Source: CAVQCX01 sp963775335 | GTDB taxonomy: Bacteria; Pseudomonadota; Gammaproteobacteria; Chromatiales; Chromatiaceae | Direction: 5' to 3' | DNA length: 64,000 bases | Assembly: GCA_963775335.1 (NCBI GenBank) | Contig: CAVZIJ010000007.1 | Location: forward strand, 1 to 64,000 | Shown: in pieces, positions 39,470-48,757 of the stretch | Numbering within the stretch: the stretch's first letter is position 1 | Layout of the letters: each line of letters opens with the position of its first letter | Notes under the pieces: model-generated | Database searches by the model: none | What the model saw: the letters and a program-made list of their open reading frames with translations, nothing else | Told to the model about the DNA's origin: nothing | Program-made: the position numbers and the translations under genes

Positions 39470-42145
39470 ATGTCTGTCCCTTCCGACGCACCCCGAGACC
39501 CCGACGGGTCGGCCAAGGCCCCCTCCCACCCGTTGCTGCGTCGCCTGCTGGCGGCCCGCCACTGGCTGGCCGCCCTGGCCAGCGTCCTGCTGTTCTTGGT
39601 GGCTCTCTGGGTGATGCACCGGGAGACCACCCGTGTGCACGTGAGCGCGGTGCTGGGCTATTTCGGGGGCCTGCCGCCGCTGACCCTGCTGATCGGTGTG
39701 CTGCTCAGTGCCGGCAGCTATCTGGCCATGACCGGTTACGACGCGATCGCTCTCCGCTATCTGGGCAAGCGCTTGCCCTACGCTCGGGTGGCCCTGGTGT
39801 CTTTCGTCGCGGTCTCGGTGGGACAGAACGTCGGTCTGGCCTGGATCTCGGCGAACGCGGTGAGGCTGCGGATGTATACCGCCGCGGGGCTGTCGGCGAC
39901 CGATGTCGCGGTGGTCGCCGCCCTGTGCAGTCTGGCCTTCGGGACCGGCGTGGCCGTGGTCGGCGGCATGGCGCTGATCGCCAACCCGGCGCGCGCCGCG
40001 CTGGTGCTGCACCTGCCTGCGGAGCTGCCCCGGCTGCTGGGCTGGCTGATCCTGGCGGCGACTGCCCTCTACCTGGTCTGGGGCTGGCTGCGCCGGCGGC
40101 CGCTACGGGTGCACAACTGGCTGCTGCGGGTGCCGAGCCCTTCCACTACGCTGGCGCAGATCGGCCTGGCGGTGCTGGACCTGTCCTGCTCGGGCGGGGT
40201 GCTGTTCGTGCTGCTGCCTCCCGACCTGGGGCTGTCCTATCCGATGTTCCTCGGCATCTACCTGCTGGCCATCGTGGCCGGTATTGCGAGCCATGTCCCG
40301 GGCGGGGTCGGCGTTTTCGAGAGCATCCTGCTGTTGGCGCTACCCGATATGCCGCGCGACGGTCTGCTCGGCGCGGTGGTCGCTTACCGCATCCTCTACT
40401 ATGTGGCGCCCTTTGGGCTGGCGGCGCTGCTCGCCGCGGGGCACGAGCTGCACCTGCACCGAAGGCTGGTGGGCAAGGGGGTCGCCGCCGCCGGGGACGT
40501 GCTCGCGCGCATCGCCCCCCAGATCACGGCGGTGCTGACCTTCATCGCCGGCGCGGTGCTGCTGGTCTCCGGGGCGACGCCCACGGCACCGGGTCGGCTC
40601 CAGATCCTGCAGGAGCTCGTGCCCCTGCCTTTGCTGGAGATCTCGCATCTGGCGGGCAGTCTGGTCGGGCTGGCTCTGCTGGTATTGGCCCACAGCCTCA
40701 ACCAGCGGGTGAACGCGGCCTACCACCTGGCGCTCTGGCTGCTGTTCGCCGGCATTGTCAGCGCGCTGCTCAAGGCGCTGGCCTACGAGGATGCGCTCCT
40801 GCTGGCCGTGCTCGCCGGCACGCTCTGGCTGGCCCGGGACGCGTTCGACCGGCCGGCGTCTCTGCTCGACGAGACCCTGTCGCCCGGCTGGATCACCTCG
40901 GTTGCCTTGGCGGTCATCGGCTCGCTCTGGCTGGGGCTGTTCACCCACAAGCACCTCGACTACGGCCACGAGCTGTGGTGGCAGTTCGCCTTCGACGCCG
41001 ATGCCCCACGCTCCTTGCGCACCTCGCTCGTGGTGGTGCTGGCGGCGACTGTACTGGGACTTCTCCGGCTGCTGCGTCCCGTCCCGGCTGCCCCCGGCCT
41101 GCCCACGGCGGCTGAGCTCGCCAGAGCCGGCGCCATTGTGGCGCGAGCCCCCAATGCGGATGCCCATCTGGCCCTGCTGGGCGACAAGCGCCTGCTTTTC
41201 GACCAGGCCGGCGACGCCTTCCTGATGTATCAAGTCAAGGGACGCAGCTGGATCGCCATGGGCGACCCGGTCGGTCTGCCCGCGGCCCACGGGCCGCTGG
41301 CCTGGAGCTTCCTCGAGCTGTGTGACTACCACGGGGGGCGGGCGGTGTTCTACCAGGTCGATGTGGAGCACCTCCCCCTGTATCTCGACCTCGGACTCGC
41401 CCCGCTCAAGATCGGCGAGGAGGCCGTGGTCCCGCTTCTGGGATTCTCGCTGGAGAGCGGCGAGCGGGAGGAGCTGCGAGAGGCGCATGCGAGGGTCGCC
41501 AATCTGGGTGTGACGTTCGAGGTGGTCGCCGCGGGGCAGGTCGACACGGTGCTCCCCCAGCTGCGGCGGGTCTCCGACGCCTGGCTGCAGACCGAGGGCA
41601 CCCACGAGAAGGGCTTCGCCATGGGCTCCTTCCGCGAGGACTACCTGCGTCGCTGCCCCTGCGCCTTGGTCCGGTACGAGGGCAGGATCGCCGCCTTTGG
41701 CAACCTCTGGGCGACCCAGGACCGCGCCGAGCTCTCGGTCGATCTCGTGCGTTTCGAGCCGGCCGCTCCTCAGGGGAGCATGGACTACCTGCTCGTCGAG
41801 CTGATGCTCTGGGGCGCCGCCCGGGATTACGCCCGCTTCAACCTCGGCATGGCCCCCCTGGCGGAGCTGCGCTCGCACCCCCTGGCGCCTACCTGGAACC
41901 GCCTGGGCACGCTGGTCTACCGCCACGGCGAGCATTTCCGCGACTTTGAGGACTTGCGTGCCTACGAGAGCCGGTTCCGCCCGATCTGGCTGCCCAAGTA
42001 CGTGGCGGCTCCGCGCGGATTCGCTTTGCCTGCCATTCTGCTGGACGTGGCCTCCCTTATCGCCGGCGGCGTGCGCGGCTCGGGTCCAGAGTCTTGGGCT
42101 GCCAAGACCGCAGCCCGGTCCCGCAAGCCTGGTTCCAATCCGTAG
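39470..42145 (+). CDS. mprF: Bifunctional phosphatidylglycerol lysyltransferase/flippase MprF
   Basis: An 891-residue membrane protein. The N-terminal flippase-like region (about 25-540) has around 14 helices with LPYARVALVSFVAVSVGQNVG and GIASHVPGGVGVFES. The C-terminal DUF2156/GNAT-like aminoacyl transferase domain (about 560-860) has LLFDQAGDAFLMYQVKGRSWI, EGTHEKGFAMGSF and FNLGMAPLAELRSH. MprF transfers an amino acid (often Lys or Ala) from tRNA to phosphatidylglycerol and flips the product, lowering surface negative charge. ATG 39470 was chosen; the frame upstream is not protein-like. The TAG stop lies inside a palindromic repeat (42143-42261). Confidence 0.92.
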   Translation: MSVPSDAPRDPDGSAKAPSHPLLRRLLAARHWLAALASVLLFLVALWVMHRETTRVHVSAVLGYFGGLPPLTLLIGVLLSAGSYLAMTGYDAIALRYLGKRLPYARVALVSFVAVSVGQNVGLAWISANAVRLRMYTAAGLSATDVAVVAALCSLAFGTGVAVVGGMALIANPARAALVLHLPAELPRLLGWLILAATALYLVWGWLRRRPLRVHNWLLRVPSPSTTLAQIGLAVLDLSCSGGVLFVLLPPDLGLSYPMFLGIYLLAIVAGIASHVPGGVGVFESILLLALPDMPRDGLLGAVVAYRILYYVAPFGLAALLAAGHELHLHRRLVGKGVAAAGDVLARIAPQITAVLTFIAGAVLLVSGATPTAPGRLQILQELVPLPLLEISHLAGSLVGLALLVLAHSLNQRVNAAYHLALWLLFAGIVSALLKALAYEDALLLAVLAGTLWLARDAFDRPASLLDETLSPGWITSVALAVIGSLWLGLFTHKHLDYGHELWWQFAFDADAPRSLRTSLVVVLAATVLGLLRLLRPVPAAPGLPTAAELARAGAIVARAPNADAHLALLGDKRLLFDQAGDAFLMYQVKGRSWIAMGDPVGLPAAHGPLAWSFLELCDYHGGRAVFYQVDVEHLPLYLDLGLAPLKIGEEAVVPLLGFSLESGEREELREAHARVANLGVTFEVVAAGQVDTVLPQLRRVSDAWLQTEGTHEKGFAMGSFREDYLRRCPCALVRYEGRIAAFGNLWATQDRAELSVDLVRFEPAAPQGSMDYLLVELMLWGAARDYARFNLGMAPLAELRSHPLAPTWNRLGTLVYRHGEHFRDFEDLRAYESRFRPIWLPKYVAAPRGFALPAILLDVASLIAGGVRGSGPESWAAKTAARSRKPGSNP

Positions 42146-42261
42146 CCCGGATGAAGCGCAGCGAGATCCAGGAACGGCGAGCGCCCGTCTTCGAGAGACG
42201 CTTCGGGTGGATAGCGCCCCGGGGGATTGCGCCGGGATTTCGTCTTGTCGCATCCGGTTAC
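42143..42261. repeat. Inverted-repeat element overlapping the mprF stop codon
   Basis: The left arm TAGCCCGGATGAAGCGCAGC (42143-42162) is matched imperfectly by the right arm at 42232-42261 (CCGGGATTTCG ... CATCCGGTTACG). This is a widespread proteobacterial intergenic palindrome type. The rest of the 42146-42514 gap holds no supported gene. Confidence 0.6.
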
Positions 42262-42514
42262 GAATGAGGGGGCGAGGTTGCCTGATGAAGCCCGCACCGC
42301 CTGGCTTAGAATTCCATGACGCTACCAGGTGTCGGGATCCGGTTTTCTGATCGAGCGACGCGGGATATGGCTTGAATCTAGCGCCATTCCCGTCAGTACT
42401 CTTGCTCGGGGGCGGATCTCTGCGGCGTTGCGGGACGAAGCGCAGTAGCGAACGAAGCGGAGCAGGCCCGCAGTCATTGCTTGCTACATCAATTCGACAG
42501 AGGGTGGATATCAG

Positions 42515-43030
42515 ATGAGCAAACACCGGAATGTACGGTTTCTCGGCGTTGTGTTGGCCGTGGCTGCGCCTATTGCCTTGGGTGCGCCGCTCAACCTGAA
42601 GCTCGGGTTATGGCAGACGACCACGGTCGTCGACATCCACGGCATGATGCTTCCGAGCGCGGATCTGGAGAAGGTGCCGCCCGCGCAGCGCGCGCGGGTC
42701 GAAGCCATGATGAGGCAGCGCTCAGCGGCGGGCCCGCGGAGGGACACCGCCAAAGGGTGCCTTACCGCGGAAAAGCTTGCCATGCCGTTCGGTCAGCAGA
42801 TCAACAGCAGGGGGGTCAATTGCACTTATACGGCTTTGGTCGCCACGGCGACGCGGCAGGATTACCGCATCGCGTGCACGGGGGCGACTTCATCCCATGG
42901 AGAGATACACATCAGGGCCCTGTCGCCGCAGCTCGTGAAGGGCTCGGTGAAGATGGATACCGGAAGCGGCTCCATGGCCAGCGAGCTCACGGCGAGGTGG
43001 CTGCAGGGCGATTGCGGCGACTCGAAATAA
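42515..43030 (+). CDS. DUF3617-family periplasmic protein
   Basis: A 171-residue secreted protein with a signal peptide (RFLGVVLAVAAPIALGAP), then LKLGLWQTTTVVDIHG, typical of DUF3617 proteins, which begin with a GxWxxT motif. Cysteines in KGCLTAEKL, VNCTYTAL, RIACTG and QGDCGD suggest two disulfides. The function of the family is unknown. There is no obvious operon partner. Confidence 0.8.
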   Translation: MSKHRNVRFLGVVLAVAAPIALGAPLNLKLGLWQTTTVVDIHGMMLPSADLEKVPPAQRARVEAMMRQRSAAGPRRDTAKGCLTAEKLAMPFGQQINSRGVNCTYTALVATATRQDYRIACTGATSSHGEIHIRALSPQLVKGSVKMDTGSGSMASELTARWLQGDCGDSK

Positions 43031-43167
43031 CACCGGACCGGAGCCAATGGCCTGGCTCCCGGATCGGGTCTCGACAGCCCCAGGCAAACCGGTCCGGATT
43101 GCGCCTGGTCGACGCGGCTGTTTGTGCTCAGACCGTGCTATGGCTCGACGGTAACAAGCGGGATGCC

Positions 43168-43193
43168 GGCGGGATGCGCTGCGCTTTCCCGCC
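43168..43193. repeat. REP-like hairpin
   Basis: GGCGGGA (43168-43174) and TCCCGCC (43187-43193) form a stem around TGCGCTGCGCTT. It is followed by CTACGG, as in common extragenic palindromes. Confidence 0.55.
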
Positions 43194-43232
43194 CTACGGA
43201 TACCGGCAAGCGTGGCAGGATCGTGATTGTGT

Positions 43233-43262
43233 TGTAGGAGCGAGCCCCAGCTCGCGAAGATC
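43233..43262. repeat. GTAGGAGCGAGC-type extragenic palindrome
   Basis: The core stem GCGAGC-CCCA-GCTCGC (43240-43255) is preceded by TGTAGGA, a form widespread in pseudomonads and Chromatiales. It lies between the DUF3617 gene and clpC, and may end clpC transcription. Confidence 0.6.
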
Positions 43263-43327
43263 CCGCTCGCCGCCGGCCATTCGCGAGGGGGCCGGGTTGC
43301 GGGTGGGGATCTCGGAAAAGATCAGGT

Positions 43328-45778
43328 CTAGGCGGCGCGGTCGATCTGAAAGGATACGTCGGTGCCGTCCAGGTGGATCCCGACGCGGCTTCCGTCAGGG
43401 CACTCGCCGCGTACGATCCGCATGGCGAGCGGGTTCTCCACCTGGCGCTCGACCTCCCGGCGCAGCGGGCGGGCGCCGTAGACCGGGTCGAAGCCGTCGC
43501 GGGCGAGCTTGTCGATCACGGCCGCGTCGACCTGGATCTCGATGTGGCGGGTCCGCATGCGCCGGGCGAGCTCGTCGACGAACATCTGGGCGATCCGGTG
43601 CACGTCTTCGGGCTCCAGGTAATGGAAGACGATAACGTCGTCCAGCCGGTTCAGAAATTCCGGCTTGAAGAACTTCTTCACCTCGTGCATGACCAGCTGG
43701 CGGGCCTCGGCGTAGCTCGGGGTCTCGGACTGCACGAAGCCGATCGGGCGCTTGTCCGGTGAGAGTGACTCGGTGCCCAGGTTGGAGGTGCCGATGAGGA
43801 TGGTGTTGCGGAAGGACACGCGCCGGCCCTGGGCGTCGGTGAGCTGGCCGTCCTCCAGGATCTGCAGCAGCATGTTGAACACGTCCGGGTGGGCCTTCTC
43901 CATCTCGTCGAGCAGCACCACGGTGTAGGGGTTGCGCCGCACCCGCTCGGTGAGCTGGCCGCCCTCGCCGTAGCCGATGTAGCCGGGCGGGGCGCCGATC
44001 ATCTTGGAGACCTCGTGGCGCTCCATGTACTCGGACATGTCCAGGCGCACGATGCGCGACTCGTCGTCGAGCAGCAGCTCCGCCAAGGACTTGGCGAGCT
44101 CGGTCTTGCCCACGCCGGTGGGACCGAGGAACAGGAAGGAGCCGATGGGGCGTTTGGCCGAGGTGATGCCGGCGCGGTTGCGGCGGATGGCGTCGGCCAC
44201 CGCCCTGACTGCCTCCTCCTGCCCCACGATGCGTCGGTGCAGGCTCTCCTCCATCCGCGCGAGCTTGGTGGACTCGGTCTCGACCATGCGCGCGACCGGG
44301 ATGCCGGTCCAGCGGGCGACCGCCTCGGCGATGTCCTCGGCGCCGACCGAGCTGTCCACCTCTCCGCGCTGGCCCTCCCACTGCCGGCGCGCCTCCTTGA
44401 GCTGGTCCTCCACCTTGAGGATGTCCATCTGCAGGCGGGCGGCGCGCTCGAAGTCCTGGGCGTCGAAGGCGGCAGTCTTCTCCCGGCCCAGGCGCTGGTT
44501 GTCCCGCTCCAGGGTCTTGACCTCCCGGGGGATGGAGATCAGGCGGATGTGCTTGCGCGAGCCCGCCTCGTCGAGCAGGTCCACGGCCTTGTCGGGCAGG
44601 CGCCGATCGGTGAGGTAACGCTCCGAGAGGCGAGCGGCGGCGTCCAGGGCCTCGGGCCGGTAGCTGACCCCGTGATGCTGCTCGAAGCGCGGGGCTATGC
44701 CTTCGAGGATGCGGATGGTCTCCTCCACGCTCGGCTCACGCACCAGGATGGGATGGAAGCGGCGCTCCAGGGCCTTGTCGGCCTCGACGAAGCGGCGGTA
44801 CTCGTCCAAGGTGTCGGCGCCGATCACCTGCAGGCTGCCCTGGGCCAGCGCGGTCTTGAGCATGCTCGGCGCGTCCAGCCCCCCGGCGCCCGCGCCGGCG
44901 CCGACCACCGCGTGCAGCTCGTCGATGAACAGGATCACCTGGCCCTTGGCCCGGATCACCGCGTCGCGTACGCCTTTGAGGCGCTCCTCGAACTCGCCGC
45001 GCATCTTGGCGCCGGCGACGATCTCCGACATGTCCAGGGAGAGAATGCGCCGGTTGAGCAGGGTATCGGGCACATCGGCGTCGGCGATGCGCTGGGCCAG
45101 CCCCTCGACGATCACGGTCTTGCCCACACCCGCCTCTCCGATCAGGGCGGGGTTGTTCTTGCGCCGTCGCGACAGGGTCTGGATCACCTGGGCGATCTCG
45201 TCCTCTCGCCCGATCACCGGGTCGAGCTCGCCGCGGCGGGCCATCTCGGTGAGGTCCTCGGTGTAGCGGTCGAGGACGTTCTGCTCGCTCTCGGCGTCCT
45301 CGGTCTGGATGGTGCGCCCGGCCCGGAGGTGGCGCAGGGCCTCGCGTGCCTGGTCGCGCGTGATGCCGGCGTCGCGCAGCAGGCTCGCCGTGAGCCCGGT
45401 CTTGGGGTCGAACATCCCGATGAACAGCGTGCCGGTGGACAGCAGCTTGTCGCCCAGCTTCTGAGCCTCCTCCGAGGCCGCCCGGAACATCTCCTCGACC
45501 TCCTGGGCCGCCACGATCTGGGTGGCCTCGACCGGGGTCGAGCGCTGGTGGCGCACCCGGATCTGGGCCACCAGCTCGGCGGCGGTCTTGGCGGCATCGG
45601 GCAGCAGCTGTCCGAGGATCTTGAGCGCCTCGGTATCTGACTGGGAGAGCAGGGCAAGCAGGATGAAGTCCGGAGTCAGAACATTCTGCCGGATGCTCGC
45701 CAGCTCGGAGACCGCCTGCTCGATGACGGAGAGGACCTTCCGGGTGCTCTTCTGGAGGTAATCCTGCAACATGACCAT
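43328..45778 (-). CDS. clpC: ClpC-type AAA+ unfoldase
   Basis: An 816-residue class I Clp ATPase. The Clp-N domain has two repeats (about 1-145; LTPDFILLALLSQ, TGTLFIGMF). NBD1 has Walker A GEAGVGKT and Walker B VILFIDELHAVVG. A short middle domain carries a UVR-like helix pair (FERAARLQMDILKVEDQLKEA). NBD2 has GPTGVGKT and VVLLDEMEKAHPD. The loop before KKFFKPEFLNRLDD contains RPIGFVQ; IGF fits the ClpP-docking tripeptide, so it probably feeds ClpP. The short M domain separates it from ClpB. The start is at 45778 (MVMLQDYLQKSTRK); ATG 45772 is an alternative. Such ClpC proteins are less usual in gammaproteobacteria than ClpA. Confidence 0.85.
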   Translation of the reverse strand: MVMLQDYLQKSTRKVLSVIEQAVSELASIRQNVLTPDFILLALLSQSDTEALKILGQLLPDAAKTAAELVAQIRVRHQRSTPVEATQIVAAQEVEEMFRAASEEAQKLGDKLLSTGTLFIGMFDPKTGLTASLLRDAGITRDQAREALRHLRAGRTIQTEDAESEQNVLDRYTEDLTEMARRGELDPVIGREDEIAQVIQTLSRRRKNNPALIGEAGVGKTVIVEGLAQRIADADVPDTLLNRRILSLDMSEIVAGAKMRGEFEERLKGVRDAVIRAKGQVILFIDELHAVVGAGAGAGGLDAPSMLKTALAQGSLQVIGADTLDEYRRFVEADKALERRFHPILVREPSVEETIRILEGIAPRFEQHHGVSYRPEALDAAARLSERYLTDRRLPDKAVDLLDEAGSRKHIRLISIPREVKTLERDNQRLGREKTAAFDAQDFERAARLQMDILKVEDQLKEARRQWEGQRGEVDSSVGAEDIAEAVARWTGIPVARMVETESTKLARMEESLHRRIVGQEEAVRAVADAIRRNRAGITSAKRPIGSFLFLGPTGVGKTELAKSLAELLLDDESRIVRLDMSEYMERHEVSKMIGAPPGYIGYGEGGQLTERVRRNPYTVVLLDEMEKAHPDVFNMLLQILEDGQLTDAQGRRVSFRNTILIGTSNLGTESLSPDKRPIGFVQSETPSYAEARQLVMHEVKKFFKPEFLNRLDDVIVFHYLEPEDVHRIAQMFVDELARRMRTRHIEIQVDAAVIDKLARDGFDPVYGARPLRREVERQVENPLAMRIVRGECPDGSRVGIHLDGTDVSFQIDRAA

Positions 45779-45929
45779 GGGCCCCGGCGGAAGAATGTCT
45801 GGGCGCAAGCGCAACGCCCTTCCCAAAACCTTAGCGGGGGCTGTCCGCCCCATCAACCTGTGCGCCGGGTGCCGGCTGATGCTCGAGGAGAAGAGTTGGT
45901 ACTCCGCTGAGCCTTTTTCAACTCCGTCC

Positions 45930-45999
45930 TCCGCCCGGGGGGAGAGGGGCAACGCGGGCTGGGCTGATCCCCTCACCCGGGCCCTCTCCCCGGGCGGGT
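45930..45999. repeat. 70-bp inverted repeat upstream of clpC
   Basis: CCGCCCGGGGGGAGAGGGGC (45931-45950) pairs with GGGCCCTCTCCCCGGGCGGG (45979-45998) with few mismatches. It belongs to the CCCTCTCCC palindrome class; a similar core lies at 57154-57189. It sits between divergent clpC and the DUF2238 gene. Confidence 0.65.
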
Positions 46000-46062
46000 A
46001 GGGGCGCGCCCCGGCGGCGCCTCCGATTGAGGGCGGCCTTCGGGGCGTGCTCTAATGCGCCG

Positions 46063-46716
46063 ATGACCCTCGCCAACGCTTCCCGGCTTCCCCTCGTCCT
46101 TCTCGCCCTGTATCTCGTCGAATTCACCGTCCTGGCCTTCAATCCCGTGGACCGCCCGACCTGGCTGGTGGAGAACGCCACGGTCTGGATCATCGTCGGC
46201 CTGATCGCGGTGCTCTATGTCCGGGGCGTCCGGTTCTCCAACCTGGCCTACGGGCTGATGGCGGTGCTGGTCTTCCTGCACACCATCGGAGGGCATTGGA
46301 CGTTTGCCGAGGTGCCCTTCGGTTGGGTGACCCGGTTGTTCGGGCTGGAGCGCGACAACTTCGACCGCGTGGCCCATTTCAGCGTGGGCTTCTATGCCTT
46401 TCCGATCGCGGAGTGGCTCTGGGCCAAGCGGCTGGTGCGCAACCGCTTCCTGCTGGCGACCTATCCGGTCTTCGCCATCGGCTCAGTGGCCATGGGGTAC
46501 GAGCTGTTCGAATGGATGTACGCGGCCCTGGCGGCGCCCGAGGCAGGCGCGGCCTATCTCGGCAGCCAGGGCGACATCTGGGACGCGCAGAAGGACATGC
46601 TCTCCGACGCCCTGGGGGCGATCCTGGCGACCGGGATCTTCTTCGCCCGACACGGGGCGGGGCGTCTGCGCGCCGACCTCGCGCAGACTAGCGACCGGAC
46701 CCGGTCCGCTCGGTGA
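46063..46716 (+). CDS. DUF2238-family membrane protein (YjdF-like)
   Basis: A 217-residue integral membrane protein with about six helices. The conserved region FLHTIGGHWTFAEVPFGW, NFDRVAHFSVGFYAFPIAE and AMGYELFEWMYAALAA, QGDIWDAQKDMLSDALGA matches DUF2238. Conserved His and Asp residues suggest metal binding, function unknown. Its last 29 bases overlap the convergent Sel1-repeat gene. Confidence 0.85.
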   Translation: MTLANASRLPLVLLALYLVEFTVLAFNPVDRPTWLVENATVWIIVGLIAVLYVRGVRFSNLAYGLMAVLVFLHTIGGHWTFAEVPFGWVTRLFGLERDNFDRVAHFSVGFYAFPIAEWLWAKRLVRNRFLLATYPVFAIGSVAMGYELFEWMYAALAAPEAGAAYLGSQGDIWDAQKDMLSDALGAILATGIFFARHGAGRLRADLAQTSDRTRSAR

Positions 46717-47500
46717 CGAGGCCCTTGGCCTGCTCGATCTGGGCCGGCGACATCCTGGTCGCCAGGGTCTTGAGCTCATTCGCGGCGCCGGCATGCCCCT
46801 TCTGCGCCGCGAGCGTCAGCCAGGCGTAGGCCTCGACCTCGTTACGGGGCACGCCGACCCCCTGGGCCAGCATCCGCCCCAGCTGATATTGGCTCTCGCT
46901 GACGCCCTGCCGGGCGGCCGCGCGGAACCACTTCGCCGCGCTCTCGTTGCTCTGGGACACGCCCTGGCCGGTCCGGTACATGATCGCCAGGTCGTTCTGG
47001 GCGGCGGCCAGCCCCCGCTCGGCCGCCGTCTTCCACAGGCTCACGGCCTCTTGGTGGTCGCGCACCACGCCGGTGCCGTTGTCGTACAGAGTGCCCAGCT
47101 GGTACTGGGCCAGGGCGTAGCCGTTCCAGGCCGACTCCCGCCACCATTTCCAGACCTCATGGTAGTCCTGGGGCACACCCCGGCCTTCGTAGTAAGCGAC
47201 GCCGAGATTGAACTGCGCCTCCGAGTCGCCCTGCTCCGCGGCCTTGCGGAACCAGCGAACCGCCTCCCCATCGTCTCGCGGCAGGCCCCTGCCTTTGTAA
47301 CGCATGACGCCGAGCAGCGTCTCGGCGTCGGGCTGGCCTGCCTGCCCGTACCGCTGCAGGACCGGGAGCGCGGCGGCATAGTCGCCGTTGCGGTAGTCGC
47401 CGATCGCCTTGGCGAGGTCCGGTGGCACGGTGTGGCTTCGGGGCGCCGTGGCGCAAGCGGCGAGCATCGCCGCCAAGGCGAGCCAGATCAATCGGTGCAT
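46688..47500 (-). CDS. Sel1-repeat lipoprotein
   Basis: 270 residues. The lipoprotein signal is MHRLIWLALAAMLAACATAP, with Cys at position 16. It contains five Sel1-like (SLR) repeats (about 60-245), for example AEQGDSEAQFNLGVAYYEGR, GVPQDYHEVWKWW and QYQLGRMLAQGVGVPRNEVE. Such repeats bind partner proteins, often in the periplasm. The start at 47500 is chosen by the signal peptide. The C-terminus overlaps the DUF2238 gene tail to tail by 29 bp. Confidence 0.88.
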   Translation of the reverse strand: MHRLIWLALAAMLAACATAPRSHTVPPDLAKAIGDYRNGDYAAALPVLQRYGQAGQPDAETLLGVMRYKGRGLPRDDGEAVRWFRKAAEQGDSEAQFNLGVAYYEGRGVPQDYHEVWKWWRESAWNGYALAQYQLGTLYDNGTGVVRDHQEAVSLWKTAAERGLAAAQNDLAIMYRTGQGVSQSNESAAKWFRAAARQGVSESQYQLGRMLAQGVGVPRNEVEAYAWLTLAAQKGHAGAANELKTLATRMSPAQIEQAKGLVTERTGSGR

Positions 47501-47642
47501 GGTCTTCTGCTCCAGGGGGGCATCCTCGAGACAGTCTACCAGCACGGGCCCCGGCGCCCGCCGGTTTGATGGCGCCGACGCCGTCGCCTTATGCTGGGAC
47601 CGGTGCCGGGCCTGTGCCCGGCCCGGAGTGGGTGGAGTGCCG

Positions 47643-48614
47643 ATGACATCGTTTCTGCAAGCCGTGGCAGTTGCCTTGCTGGTGATCATGGGCACCGGCC
47701 CGGCCTGTGCCGAGGGCAGCACCGGCCCGTCCGGGGCGGCCCTGGACCACACGATCGCCAGAGCCCTGGAATGGATCGAGGCACACCCGGCGAGCCCCGA
47801 GGACGGCGGGCTCGAGGACATGATCGACGAGGCGGTCTTCTATCGGGTGGTACAGCGGCTCGCCGAGCGGCCCGAAGACCGGGATCGCCTCGGCGCCACC
47901 TTGAAGGAGCGCTTGTCGAGCCTGGAGCGGAGCGCCGCCTTCGGGGACCGGGTGCGCGACCGGCACAAGACTCTGCTGGACGACTACCATCTCGCCCTGG
48001 CCGCGCACCTGATGCAGACGGTGGGCATGCAAAGCGTCTTTCAGCAGGCCATCGTCGAGCAGGCGGCGCAGGCGCTCGCCGCCGCGCCCCAGGCACCGCC
48101 CACCTTCCGGCTCACACTTTCCCTGTTGCTGGGGTATCTCGGGCGGCCCCAGGGCGACCGACAGGCGCTGCTGGCAGAAAGCCTCATCGCGCGGGTCACC
48201 GAGCCGGGGCAGGGCTTTCCGCCGATCCCGCCCGGCTTGGGGGGGCAGGCGCCCTCGGGGATCGCGTTCACCCTTTACGCCCTGGTGCACGAGGTCGTCG
48301 CGCTGACGGACTTCGGATACCGCCCCCTCGACCCCTGGCTCGCCCGTCGACGGGACGCCCTGGCCGGGGTATTCACCGACGCCGCCCGCTGGGCCGGCTC
48401 GGCCGGGCAGGTCGATCTGTTCTCCGAGCTTGCCCTGACGCTGCACCTGCTCGGTGAGCCCCTGCGGGGCCAGCTCGATGCGCAGACAGCGGCCCTGGTC
48501 GCGTCCCAGCAGCCGGACGGGTCCTGGGGGCCTTGCGTCAGTACACGCCCGAACAAGAAGCGCCACGCCGTGCAGACCGCGGCCGCGGCCCTGTGGGCGT
48601 ACCGTGACGAATAG
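47643..48614 (+). CDS. Secreted helical protein with a terminal cyclase-like QW repeat
   Basis: 323 residues with a signal peptide (TSFLQAVAVALLVIMGTGPA, cut near CAEG). The rest is alpha-helical. Near the end QQPDGSWGPC, followed by a helix (HAVQTAAAALWAYRDE), resembles the QW/alpha-alpha-barrel repeat of squalene-cyclase and prenyltransferase folds. No enzyme signature is visible. The partial gene at 62943 encodes a longer protein with four such repeats, so the two may be related in function. The start is 142 bases from the divergent Sel1 gene. Confidence 0.65.
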   Translation: MTSFLQAVAVALLVIMGTGPACAEGSTGPSGAALDHTIARALEWIEAHPASPEDGGLEDMIDEAVFYRVVQRLAERPEDRDRLGATLKERLSSLERSAAFGDRVRDRHKTLLDDYHLALAAHLMQTVGMQSVFQQAIVEQAAQALAAAPQAPPTFRLTLSLLLGYLGRPQGDRQALLAESLIARVTEPGQGFPPIPPGLGGQAPSGIAFTLYALVHEVVALTDFGYRPLDPWLARRRDALAGVFTDAARWAGSAGQVDLFSELALTLHLLGEPLRGQLDAQTAALVASQQPDGSWGPCVSTRPNKKRHAVQTAAAALWAYRDE

Positions 48615-48654
48615 CGCCGGGGTGGCGCGGACCCCGCCCGCCCGCAGCCGCGAA

Positions 48655-48726
48655 GACGCAAAGGCGCTAAGGGCCTCGTCTTCCGGGGAGACTTCCTGGC
48701 TCTTTGCGAGCTTGGCGACTTTGCGT
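48655..48726. repeat. 72-bp inverted-repeat element
   Basis: GACGCAAAGGCGCTAAG (48655-48671) pairs imperfectly with CTTGGCGACTTTGCGT (48711-48726). It is the same general class as the element at 287-418, and lies between the secreted protein gene and the carbonic anhydrase. Confidence 0.55.
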
Positions 48727-48757
48727 GAAACAGGGTCTGCCGAAGACCGGCACCTGT

